A stretch of DNA of 60,821 nt from DASPJL01 sp035628645 (GTDB taxonomy: Bacteria; Bacteroidota; Bacteroidia; Cytophagales; Cyclobacteriaceae), in the NCBI GenBank assembly GCA_035628645.1, contig DASPJL010000061.1, forward strand, positions 1 to 60,821, written 5' to 3'. Below the pieces are notes generated by a model, which was not told where the DNA came from, searched no databases, and worked only from the letters and a program-made list of their open reading frames with translations. The stretch's first letter is position 1, and every line of letters starts with the position of its first letter. A program made the translations under genes and the position numbers. This document shows, one piece after another, positions 51,941 to 59,998 of this stretch.

Positions 51941-52954
51941 ATGAAGTCAAAGTTAGAAGAGATAGCTGTATCGGTATTGGATCTTGCAAACATTATAGAA
52001 GGAGATGCTTCAGCAAGAGATGCTTTCCAAAGAAGCAAAGTATTGGCGCTGCTTGCCGAGATATTGGGTTATAAGCGTTATTGGTTTGCCGAGCATCATA
52101 ATATGGAAAGTGTTGCTTCTGCTGCTACCTCTGTTTTAATCGGCTTTGTTGCAGGCGCAACTTCAAGAATAAGAGTAGGATCGGGAGGAATAATGTTGCC
52201 CAATCATGCGCCATTGGTGATAGCAGAGCAATTTGGAACACTGGAAACATTATATCCTGGTCGTATTGATTTGGGGCTCGGCCGTGCTCCCGGCACTGAT
52301 TCGGTAACGTCACATGCATTGCGAAGAAGCTTAAAAGGAGATATTAATGAATTTCCAAATGATGTAGTGGAACTTATCAACTACCTGGGCCCACGGAATC
52401 CATCAGCCGAAGTAAGAGCCATCCCCGGCCAGGGAACTGAAGTTCCTGTGTGGCTGCTCGGTTCCAGCGTATATAGCGCTCAACTTGCCGCGGCACTTGG
52501 GTTGCCCTTTGCTTTTGCGGCTCATTTTGCACCAAGGCATTTAAAGGAGGCCCTAAAGCTTTACCGGTCAAATTTTAAGCCTTCAAAATTCCTCCAGGCA
52601 CCTTATGCCATGGCTTGTGTAAATATTATTGCAGCTAAGACCAATGAGGAAGCAGAATATTTAGCCACTTCATTTTACCAACTTGCCTTAGGACTTTTCA
52701 GAAACAACAGGAGACCATTACAACCTCCATTGTCGTCAATGGAAAATATTTGGACAGAATATGAACAAGCAGCGGTTCAGCAAATGATGGAGTATTCCTT
52801 TATTGGAAATATTGACCACATTAAAAAGTCCCTTCAAGAGTTTATAGAACTTACTGGGGTAGATGAGATCATGATGGCTTCTCATATTTACGACATACAT
52901 GCTAAAATGAATTCTTTCGAAATGGTGGCTCCATTATTTCTTAAAACTTTGTAG
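51941..52954 (+). CDS. LLM-class flavin-dependent oxidoreductase (luciferase-like)
   Basis: This 337-residue TIM-barrel protein has the group signature ISVLDLA-like start (IAVSVLDLANII), RYWFAEHHNM, RVGSGGIMLPNHAPLVIAEQ and LGLGRAPGTD, as in YhbW-type luciferase-like monooxygenases. It should use reduced FMN; the substrate is unknown. A -7-like TAAGTTTA lies at 51907, 26 bp before the start. The 293-bp gap upstream has no gene. Confidence 0.85.
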   Translation: MKSKLEEIAVSVLDLANIIEGDASARDAFQRSKVLALLAEILGYKRYWFAEHHNMESVASAATSVLIGFVAGATSRIRVGSGGIMLPNHAPLVIAEQFGTLETLYPGRIDLGLGRAPGTDSVTSHALRRSLKGDINEFPNDVVELINYLGPRNPSAEVRAIPGQGTEVPVWLLGSSVYSAQLAAALGLPFAFAAHFAPRHLKEALKLYRSNFKPSKFLQAPYAMACVNIIAAKTNEEAEYLATSFYQLALGLFRNNRRPLQPPLSSMENIWTEYEQAAVQQMMEYSFIGNIDHIKKSLQEFIELTGVDEIMMASHIYDIHAKMNSFEMVAPLFLKTL

Positions 52955-53043
52955 CTCAATCTTGCAGATTTCCAAACATTTATTTGAGGAAAGCGAGACG
53001 CTGGATGAGGTATTAGGATCTCCAGAGAAAAGCTACTATTTTC

Positions 53044-54921
53044 TTAAAAATTTTCTTCAACTTTTGCATATTTTCCCAGTGTGTCCTCCATTTTTCTCAA
53101 TTTTAATTTGAGTTCCTCAATTGTTTCCTCCAAAAGGGAATTTTCTTTGTTTAAGTTTGCCATTTCCTCCAGAAGCTGGGATTCTTTCTGTTTTAGTATG
53201 TTTTGAAAATGCTGACTTTTTTCCTGAGAAGCCAACAATTCTTCAAGATTTTGTTTCATTTCTTCTTCTCTTACTTGCAACTCATTGGTCATCCTTTGTG
53301 ATTCGGCAAGTAAAAATTCTGTTTGAAATTGTGCTTCAATGTTATACAATGATGTGGCTATATTCTCCCCAAGTTTTTCAAGGAAATTGATTTTATACTG
53401 TTCAATTTGAGAAAAAGAAGCCAACTCGATCAAGCCTAAAACCTTTTCATTTACTTTTAATGGCATTATAAGAACATGGCCGGCAGTTGCTTCTCCAAGA
53501 CCCGAGGTAATCGTCGTGTAGAATTGAGGTACATCGGTGAGGTAAGTATATTTTTTTTCCATAAACGCCTGTCCCAGTAGTCCTTCACCCGGAGCAATTA
53601 TTTTCTTTGAAAATTTTCTTTTGTCATAAGCATAGGTGGCTTTTAACTCTAAATATTTATTTTCCCTTTCTCCTTCCAGAATAAATAATGCACCCTGATT
53701 TACCCGAAGATACTTTACAATGCCCGCTATAATCCGGTTGTACAATTCCTCGGTATTCAAACTATAATTTCTTAAAACATCTGCCATCATTGTATTGCCT
53801 TCATTGTTCCAGCTCCTTATTTTTTCTTCTTCGGCAGAAGCCAAAAGTTTCTTATTTTGTTCTTCTACGGCTTTGAGATTATTTTTTAACTTAATGAGCA
53901 TCAGTTGGAAATTTTTTGAAAAGTTTCCCAACTCATCTCTCGACTGAATGGAACTGAGAAACTTTTCCTGGTTCTTAAGCCTTTTGGTGATCGATCTGCT
54001 TATTCTGTCCAGCAAGATGATTGGTTTGGAAATAGCATAGGAGAAATATATTCCCAGGACAGCGGTCAAAAGCAACACAATAAGAACAAGAGAACTGATG
54101 ATTATTTCTGAATCTTTGATCATTTTCTCAGCATATGCTGAAACTGAAGTGTGAATCAATTCCGTTTTCGGCTCGATAATGTCAAAACTTTTTTTGATGG
54201 ACGCTTTCAGTCCCATCGAATTATCCAGGCCAATCTGTTTTTCCACATTTACTATCCTGTCAAAATGATTTGCATAAGATTCAAGGATAGATTTAGTCTC
54301 CTTTTGGTTGTTTGTATTCTTTAGAATCTTATCTACCGTAAAGTGAAGTTTTTCGATATACTTTTCGTCTTTCCTTAAAAAAAAGTCCTTCTCGTGTCTT
54401 CTTAACATCAAAATATCTGCTTTGGGGATAATTGAGGAGTATTCGTTCTCTAATTTGTGAACTACTACTCTCATTTTTCCTTCCAGTCCCCAATCTTTAA
54501 ATCCTCTTTCCCTGATTTTTCTTGTTAAGGAGTCAAAAGAAGTTCTGTATTGATTTTTGGCAGTTTCTATTATCAATAGGTCATTTTGGAATTTTAAATC
54601 TCCTATCACAGGGTTAAATTTGATTTCATGCAACAAAATTTCGATTTCATTGAGGATGCTGTCGTGTTTCATTACGACTTTGCTTTTCCCTGTTACCATA
54701 AAATCAGCATTAAACACCTCCATAAGCAAAAAGTCTTTCTGATGTTTTTTTGCTTCGAGAACAAGAATCGTCAATTGATCAAGTTTCCTTTGTGTTTCCT
54801 GGTAGGTGGTGATCTTCCTGATAAAATAAAAAGAAAATGCGGTGATTAGGATAGATAAGAATAAGAAAATAAGAAAGGTTAACTGAAGTTTAGTCCTGAT
54901 ACTTTTTACTTTGACAAGCAT
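53044..54921 (-). CDS. Membrane sensor with helical periplasmic domain, HAMP-like linker, GAF domain and coiled coil
   Basis: TM1 lies at about 12-34 and TM2 at about 275-297. Between them is a long helical sensor with the LRRHEKDFFLRKDEKY pattern of helical-bimodular (HBM) domains. Inside, a HAMP-like segment (298-350), a GAF domain (about 385-540: ELYNRIIAGIVKYLRVNQGALFIL, APGEGLLGQAFMEKK) and a coiled-coil tail follow. There is no kinase, cyclase or methyl-accepting domain, so output is probably by contact with another protein. Length is 625 aa. TACTTTTG on the minus strand at 54955-54962 is a possible -7 box. Confidence 0.75.
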   Translation of the reverse strand: MLVKVKSIRTKLQLTFLIFLFLSILITAFSFYFIRKITTYQETQRKLDQLTILVLEAKKHQKDFLLMEVFNADFMVTGKSKVVMKHDSILNEIEILLHEIKFNPVIGDLKFQNDLLIIETAKNQYRTSFDSLTRKIRERGFKDWGLEGKMRVVVHKLENEYSSIIPKADILMLRRHEKDFFLRKDEKYIEKLHFTVDKILKNTNNQKETKSILESYANHFDRIVNVEKQIGLDNSMGLKASIKKSFDIIEPKTELIHTSVSAYAEKMIKDSEIIISSLVLIVLLLTAVLGIYFSYAISKPIILLDRISRSITKRLKNQEKFLSSIQSRDELGNFSKNFQLMLIKLKNNLKAVEEQNKKLLASAEEEKIRSWNNEGNTMMADVLRNYSLNTEELYNRIIAGIVKYLRVNQGALFILEGERENKYLELKATYAYDKRKFSKKIIAPGEGLLGQAFMEKKYTYLTDVPQFYTTITSGLGEATAGHVLIMPLKVNEKVLGLIELASFSQIEQYKINFLEKLGENIATSLYNIEAQFQTEFLLAESQRMTNELQVREEEMKQNLEELLASQEKSQHFQNILKQKESQLLEEMANLNKENSLLEETIEELKLKLRKMEDTLGKYAKVEENF

Positions 54922-55275
54922 AAAATGAAATTTTTAACAAGATATTTTTTAGATCAAAAGTAAATAAGGCGCTTTTTAATGAATTTTTGCGGGGTAAAGT
55001 AAACAGTTTGATATCATAAATGACGACGGGAAATGAATATTTAATATTGTTTTAATAATATCCCCTAACTGATAATAAAAAAATAATTTCTTTTTAATAA
55101 TTGCTTAAAATTTGCCACTACCTTTCTTTTAAGTGCAAGTAAGCAGACTGATTTTCCTGAAAGTCCAAATTGTCCTTAAAAAGCGAAATCGCATTACAGG
55201 CATTAATAAAAATTCAAATTTTATTTCTCGAGGTAATAGTTTACATTGAGACCTCATATAATCTTACAACAATCA
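54922..55275. other. AT-rich intergenic region without a gene
   Basis: This 354-bp divergent gap between the GAF sensor and the acyltransferase holds AT-rich runs and the minus-strand box at 54955. I see no convincing reading frame, tRNA or repeat in it. Confidence 0.5.
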
Positions 55276-56391
55276 ATGAGTGCCGACACAATTGTCTCAA
55301 AACCTCACTATCGGATTCTGGACGGACTAAGGGGAGTAGCAGCCCTTATGGTCGTTGCCATGCATATTTTTGAAACGCACGCGTCAACGTATCACGAAAT
55401 GATCATTAATCATGGATACCTGGCTGTGGACTTTTTCTTCGTGCTGTCAGGATTTGTCATTGGCTATGCGTATGATGATCGCTGGAACAAACTCACTACC
55501 AAAGAATTCTTCATCCGTCGTCTTGCCAGGCTTCAACCGATGGTGATCATGGGCATGGTCATTGGCGCCATTTTCTTCTATACTCAGGACGGAAGCTTTT
55601 GGCCGAAGATAAGTGAAGTGCCTGTATGGAGTATGTTACTTATCATGTTGCTGGGTTTCTTCATGATCCCTGTGCCGCCATCCATGGACATAAGAGGATG
55701 GGCAGAAATGTATCCGCTGAATGGCCCTGGCTGGACACTTTTTTTTGAGTACATTGGTAATATCCTCTATGCAACCATCTTAAGAAGAATCTCCAATACA
55801 ATACTGGCTATACTGGTCTTTCTCGCTGCATGCTTTCTTACCCACATGGCAGTGACTGGAAAAGGAGATGTAATTGGTGGCTGGGCGATTGATATGGTCA
55901 ACATACACATCGGATTTGCGCGACTGCTTTATCCATTCCTTGCAGGACTCTTACTCTCCCGAATGGCCAAACTCATTTATATCAAAAATGCGTTCTTATG
56001 GTGCAGTTTGCTTATCATCACCGCACTTTCCATACCACGCATCGGAGGCCAGGACAATCTGTGGATGAATGGGATTTACGAATCACTCATTATTATCTTC
56101 CTCTTTCCTGCAATTGTGTATATGGGAGCATCGGGTGATGTCAAAGGCAAATTTTCCTCAAAGTTATGTAACTTCCTTGGTCACATTTCTTATCCAATCT
56201 ATATTACACACTATCCATTGATATATACATATACTGCCTGGGTAAAAAATAATAAACTCACCCTGCAGGAAGCATTTCCCGGGGCTTTGTTGGTATTCTT
56301 TTCAGCCATTCTCCTTGCCTGGGCCTGCTTAAAATTATATGATGAACCGGTAAGAAAATGGCTGACGGCCAAATTTATAACAAGGAAATAG
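55276..56391 (+). CDS. Acyltransferase-3 family membrane protein
   Basis: The family opening RILDGLRGVAALMVVAMHIF carries the catalytic His, followed by DFFFVLSGFVIGYAYD and RRLARLQP. About ten membrane helices follow, and the end has FLGHISYPIYITHYPLIY. Such enzymes transfer acyl groups to surface polysaccharides, antibiotics or other molecules. The acceptor is unknown. ATG 55276 starts a normal N-terminus; an earlier start at 55246 is weaker. Length is 371 aa. Codon use looks more GC-rich than its surroundings. Confidence 0.85.
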   Translation: MSADTIVSKPHYRILDGLRGVAALMVVAMHIFETHASTYHEMIINHGYLAVDFFFVLSGFVIGYAYDDRWNKLTTKEFFIRRLARLQPMVIMGMVIGAIFFYTQDGSFWPKISEVPVWSMLLIMLLGFFMIPVPPSMDIRGWAEMYPLNGPGWTLFFEYIGNILYATILRRISNTILAILVFLAACFLTHMAVTGKGDVIGGWAIDMVNIHIGFARLLYPFLAGLLLSRMAKLIYIKNAFLWCSLLIITALSIPRIGGQDNLWMNGIYESLIIIFLFPAIVYMGASGDVKGKFSSKLCNFLGHISYPIYITHYPLIYTYTAWVKNNKLTLQEAFPGALLVFFSAILLAWACLKLYDEPVRKWLTAKFITRK

Positions 56392-56600
56392 AGTGATAAT
56401 TTAGACGTATTTTCTTAAACTAGAATAAGTAGCCACAGGAAGAAGGGTAGGGGGAGAGAAAATCTCTTTACACAGAAGCTTTTAATCACCATCCTTTTCA
56501 AATTATTAATTACTTAATTGTAGAAAAATTATTGAATAATAAAATTTACATTTTCAATTAAATGATAAATTTAGAGCAGTAAAAAGTAAGTTCCGGACAA

Positions 56601-57422
56601 ATGAAACTTCAGCATCTTCGGCCTCATCCCTTACTTAAAGGGTACGTTAGTAAAATGTGGGTTTTTGAGAGCAATGGAAGAGTTCCCGTTGAGGACATGA
56701 AACTTATCGTCCCCAATGGAATGGTTAAACTTACAATTCCGTTTAAAAACGGAGTATCTGCTCAAAACAAAGAGTTCTTTCAATTGTCTAAAGAATCCTC
56801 CATTATTTTAATTGGGATAGGAGATATTCCAACCAAAATAGAACTGGAGTATGATGCGCCTTCTGGGAATATAGGAATTGAATTTTCTCCATTAGGGGCT
56901 TACAGAATTTTTCAGGTAAAGCAATCCGAACTCAGGAACAAAGTTTTCCTCTTAGAAGATGTATTTGGGAAACCTGCAAAGGAGTTACGGGAAATTATTG
57001 CCAATACTGAATCTGTTGAGGGTAAAATCCAGATTATAGAGAGTTACCTCATCAAACTTTTAAAGAGATCCCAAAATGACGCCATTTTGGATTACTGTAT
57101 TAATGAGATCAACGCCTCAAAAGGTCTAATAGCAATTGATCATTTGGCTCATAAAACCGGCTATAGTAATCGCTGGATTTATGAAAAATTCATAGAGAAA
57201 GTTGGAATAAGCCCTAAAAGCTTCTCGTCAGTTATTAGATTTATGCAGTTCTACGAACAATGGGCAAAGAATCCTGATTATAATTTACTTAAGGATAATT
57301 TATATAATTTTTTTTATGATCAGGCCCACTTTATAAAAGAATTCAACAGATTCACGGGCCTTTCCCCTCTAAAATTTGCCAAATCAGAAAATGAATTTGG
57401 AAAAATATTTTATAAGAACTAA
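56601..57422 (+). CDS. AraC-family transcriptional regulator
   Basis: The first 150 residues form an N-terminal domain of the DUF6597 type (LRPHPLLKGYVSKMWVFE, GNIGIEFSPLGAYRIF). The C-terminus has two AraC HTH units (IAIDHLAHKTGYSNRWIYEKFIEKVGISPKSF and FYDQAHFIKEFNRFTGLSPLKF). Length is 273 aa. It precedes a VOC gene by 81 bp in the same direction, so it may control it. Confidence 0.85.
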   Translation: MKLQHLRPHPLLKGYVSKMWVFESNGRVPVEDMKLIVPNGMVKLTIPFKNGVSAQNKEFFQLSKESSIILIGIGDIPTKIELEYDAPSGNIGIEFSPLGAYRIFQVKQSELRNKVFLLEDVFGKPAKELREIIANTESVEGKIQIIESYLIKLLKRSQNDAILDYCINEINASKGLIAIDHLAHKTGYSNRWIYEKFIEKVGISPKSFSSVIRFMQFYEQWAKNPDYNLLKDNLYNFFYDQAHFIKEFNRFTGLSPLKFAKSENEFGKIFYKN

Positions 57423-57502
57423 CACTTCCGATTTTTACAATACACTTTATTAGAAAGCATTTTTATTTGCCATTGAAAACATTTTTAACAAAAAATATAA
57501 CA

Positions 57503-57901
57503 ATGGAAACAAAAGTAAAAACCACGGCAAAAGTTGGTTATTTTGAAATCCAGGTTGATGATTTCAAAAGAGCACAAAACTTTTATGAAGAAGTATTTGG
57601 ATGGAAATTTTCAAAAATAGATATCCCGTTCGAATACTATATGATCAATACCGGTCATAAGGGTGAAGGTAGTATTAACGGCGGTATGATGCAGCGTCAG
57701 CAGCCGCTGAGGAAAGACAACGGTATCTCAGGATATGTGTGTGCAATCTATGTAGATTCTATTGACGAAACTCTCCAAAAAACAAAGTTAAATGGAGGAC
57801 AAGTCACTATGGAGAGAACTGAATTGCCGGGCATAGGATTTATTGGCTATGGATTGGATTCCGAAAACAATGCCTTTGGCTTATGGGAAAATAAAGATTA
57901 A
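57503..57901 (+). CDS. VOC-family protein
   Basis: A 132-residue VOC protein: KVGYFEIQVDDFKRAQNFYEEVFGWKF opens it, NGGMMQRQQPLRKDNGISGYVCAI runs in the middle and GFIGYGLDSENNAFGLWE closes it with a Glu ligand. It looks like the CGA1-type VOC proteins found in many bacteria. ATG 57503 is chosen over 57467. It is probably regulated by the adjacent AraC gene. Confidence 0.85.
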   Translation: METKVKTTAKVGYFEIQVDDFKRAQNFYEEVFGWKFSKIDIPFEYYMINTGHKGEGSINGGMMQRQQPLRKDNGISGYVCAIYVDSIDETLQKTKLNGGQVTMERTELPGIGFIGYGLDSENNAFGLWENKD

Positions 57902-57924
57902 TTAAAAAAATCTATTTTGAGGAG

Positions 57925-58010
57925 CTGTCCAAAAGGCTATTTTCGCCATCTTGCTGAATTTATTTCAACATCCATGGCACCCAATAAATTTGGTAAGACC
58001 TTTTGGACAG
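57925..58010. mobile_element. 86-bp MITE-like element or IS remnant
   Basis: CTGTCCAAAAGG (57925-57936) and CCTTTTGGACAG (57999-58010) are perfect 12-bp terminal inverted repeats. Between them a smaller imperfect palindrome (TGCTGAATTTATTTCAACA) is centred near 57962. There is no reading frame inside. Size and form fit a miniature inverted-repeat element or the leftover of an insertion sequence. Confidence 0.5.
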
Positions 58011-58085
58011 ATTTACCTTTATTTGCTCCAGGCTTAACATATTAATCAATGTAGAGCTATCATTATCATCTTTACAGTAAAACAC

Positions 58086-58945
58086 CTAATATACAATCTG
58101 CTTATCTTGTGATACTTCCGTAATATGCTTCAACTTTCCTGAACGATATTCCGAATACAACTGCCTGATCTCATCCATGCTGTCTGCAATAAATGGCCCG
58201 TGGGAAACAATTTCATGACGTTGAGGTTGAGCCGCGTATAACACTACACGCGCTCCTGTGGTGCCTGCAGTTATTTTTACTGAACTATTGCCGGAAATTT
58301 CAGAACGGTTAAGCCATCCAACTTCATTTTCATTCAATCGTTTTTCCTCTTGGCCTACCAGCGAATCTCCTTCGATCGCATAAATGAATGTGGTATAGTC
58401 ATAAGGAAGTTCGGCCTCTAATGAAGCATTTGCTTGCATAATAAGTTCGGCAACAATTACAGGCGTGTAATTCTTCACTGGTGATGTTAGACCACGAAAG
58501 CTTCCACTATATACTCTGGTGGTGACACCATTCTCATTCGAAACTGGGACATTTTCACGCGTTAATTTCTGAACTCTTGGTGACGCTTTTCTATTTTCCT
58601 TCGGCAGATTTAGCCATAATTGAAGTAATCTTAGTTTTGTTGGTCTGTCGATAGTTTCTGTATGGACGATACCACTTCCTGCAGTCATTATTTCCAATTC
58701 TCCAGTTTTCAGTCCATGCTCTTCCTCACCCATTTCTCCTTCCAGAAGGAGGCTAACGGTTTCAAATCCACCATGTGGATGAGGCCCACCGGAGGGTTCA
58801 GCATATCGTCCATTAACGTAATGAAAGGATCACTATCCTTATAGTCCACTTGAATGACTGGGCGGGCTATGTGTCCAGAACCAAGAAATCCTGGGTGTGA
58901 AGGAGGCGCATACACTTTTGTCAATTCTCTATTATTCGTTTTCAT
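58086..58945 (-). pseudogene. Pirin-family protein split by a frameshift
   Basis: From ATG 58945 the first frame gives KVYAPPSHPGFLGSGHIARP and SDPFITLMDDMLN, then goes wrong. The other frame supplies the metal-binding GGPHPHGGFETVSLLLEGEM and continues through MTAGSGIVHTETID to the end at 58086. The switch lies near 58790-58800 at a CCC/GGG site. The total of 860 bp is one base short of a multiple of three. Pirins are cupin proteins with quercetinase activity or regulatory roles. The divergent HxlR gene probably regulates it. Confidence 0.8.
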
Positions 58946-58986
58946 ATCTCTTTTGTTTTTTGTATTAATCATTAAATATTTAAACA

Positions 58987-59160
58987 TTAGGGGTTATAGC
59001 TTTGAATTAACTGGGCTTTGATAGTCCTGCCGCATCCTACAATTAGTAATGGTGCAGCAAGCACTACAGCTAGCTTACTGACGCCAATAATCCTGGTTAG
59101 AAGCCGAAGCCCTGCGACGGTCGGGAACATATTAGGCAGTTCTGAAAAATGTATTCTCAT
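58987..59160 (-). CDS. Small hypothetical membrane-associated protein, 57 aa
   Basis: ATG 59160 gives MRIHFSELPNMF followed by one hydrophobic segment (LAVVLAAPLLIVGC) and a short polar end. It could be a tiny membrane protein or the remnant of a longer DoxX-like gene, but neither can be shown. It lies 41 bp upstream of pirin on the same strand, next to the HxlR operator. Confidence 0.3.
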   Translation of the reverse strand: MRIHFSELPNMFPTVAGLRLLTRIIGVSKLAVVLAAPLLIVGCGRTIKAQLIQSYNP

Positions 59161-59218
59161 TTTGTTTTTGTTTCCTTTATAACACAAAATTGCAGTAAAT
59201 TGCTCACTAAAAGTTACC

Positions 59219-59254
59219 ACTTTACAAAAGGTAAGTAGTTACATTTAGGTAAGT
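59219..59254. promoter_or_regulatory. Two tandem HxlR-type operator boxes
   Basis: ACTTTAC-N5-GTAAGT at 59219-59236 and AGTTAC-N6-GTAAGT at 59237-59254 each approximate the ACTTAC/GTAAGT inverted repeat of HxlR sites. AGGTAAGTA is repeated exactly at 59229 and 59247, an 18-bp period. The boxes lie between the divergent pirin and HxlR genes and end 7 bp before the HxlR start. Confidence 0.7.
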
Positions 59255-59261
59255 ACTGACT

Positions 59262-59639
59262 ATGGGAAAAGAGAAATTTCAAATAATAAGCAGTGAAAGC
59301 CAATGCAAAGCGCAACTTGATGCCATTGGCGATGCCCTTTACGCCGTCGGAGGTAAATGGAAACTTAGGATAATAATTGCCCTAATGCATGGAAAGTGTC
59401 GATTTAATGAACTTCAACGGACGATTCCCGGAATTTCTGCCAAAGTACTAGCCTCTGATTTAAAAGAAATGGAATTCCATGGATTTATAAAACGTCAAGT
59501 GTACACCCAAACGCCGGTAATCGTAGAATATGAACTCACCGACTACGCTGTATCAGTGCAGCCAGTTTTGGATGCACTTGCTCAGTGGGGCAGCATGCAC
59601 CGCGCGAAAATTCGCGAGATGATGAAGCAGGAATTTTGA
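59262..59639 (+). CDS. HxlR-family transcriptional regulator
   Basis: A 125-residue winged-helix regulator: ALYAVGGKWKLRIIIALMHGKCRFNELQRTIPGISAKVLASDLKEME carries the recognition region, and QTPVIVEYELTDYAVSVQPVLDAL completes the wing and dimer helix. Cys15 is near the N-terminus, as in redox-sensing members. The operator boxes just upstream and the divergent pirin gene suggest it controls both. The 359-bp gap downstream has no gene except the promoter at 59932. Confidence 0.9.
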   Translation: MGKEKFQIISSESQCKAQLDAIGDALYAVGGKWKLRIIIALMHGKCRFNELQRTIPGISAKVLASDLKEMEFHGFIKRQVYTQTPVIVEYELTDYAVSVQPVLDALAQWGSMHRAKIREMMKQEF

Positions 59640-59931
59640 TGGCTATTCAAGTTGAACTAGTTGAATCAAAATTTGGGTAGGAAGGATAAAATCAGAACTT
59701 GTCAATTGTCTTATAATTTATATTATGTTAAATAGATATATTTCATTTCACAAACTTCCAGTATCATCACTAAATTAATTGGGCACTTATATTGTTAACC
59801 CGTTACCCTACTCATCACCCTATTTTCTTGCATTATTTTTTTTAACAGTACAATAGGTTTTTATAAGAAAATAAAGGCACTCAGCCCGAATTTTTCGTTT
59901 AGCTTTATGGATAATCTTACAAAAGTTAAGA

Positions 59932-59961
59932 TTTGTTACAACAATTGATCTCTTATATTTG
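59932..59961 (+). promoter_or_regulatory. Promoter of the RND fusion-protein gene
   Basis: TTTG (59932-59935), an 18-bp spacer and TATATTTG (59954-59961) match the Bacteroidota consensus very well. The start codon is 37 bp downstream. Confidence 0.7.
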
Positions 59962-59998
59962 TTGTTCCTTAGGAAATTAATTTATAAGTATTAAATAG

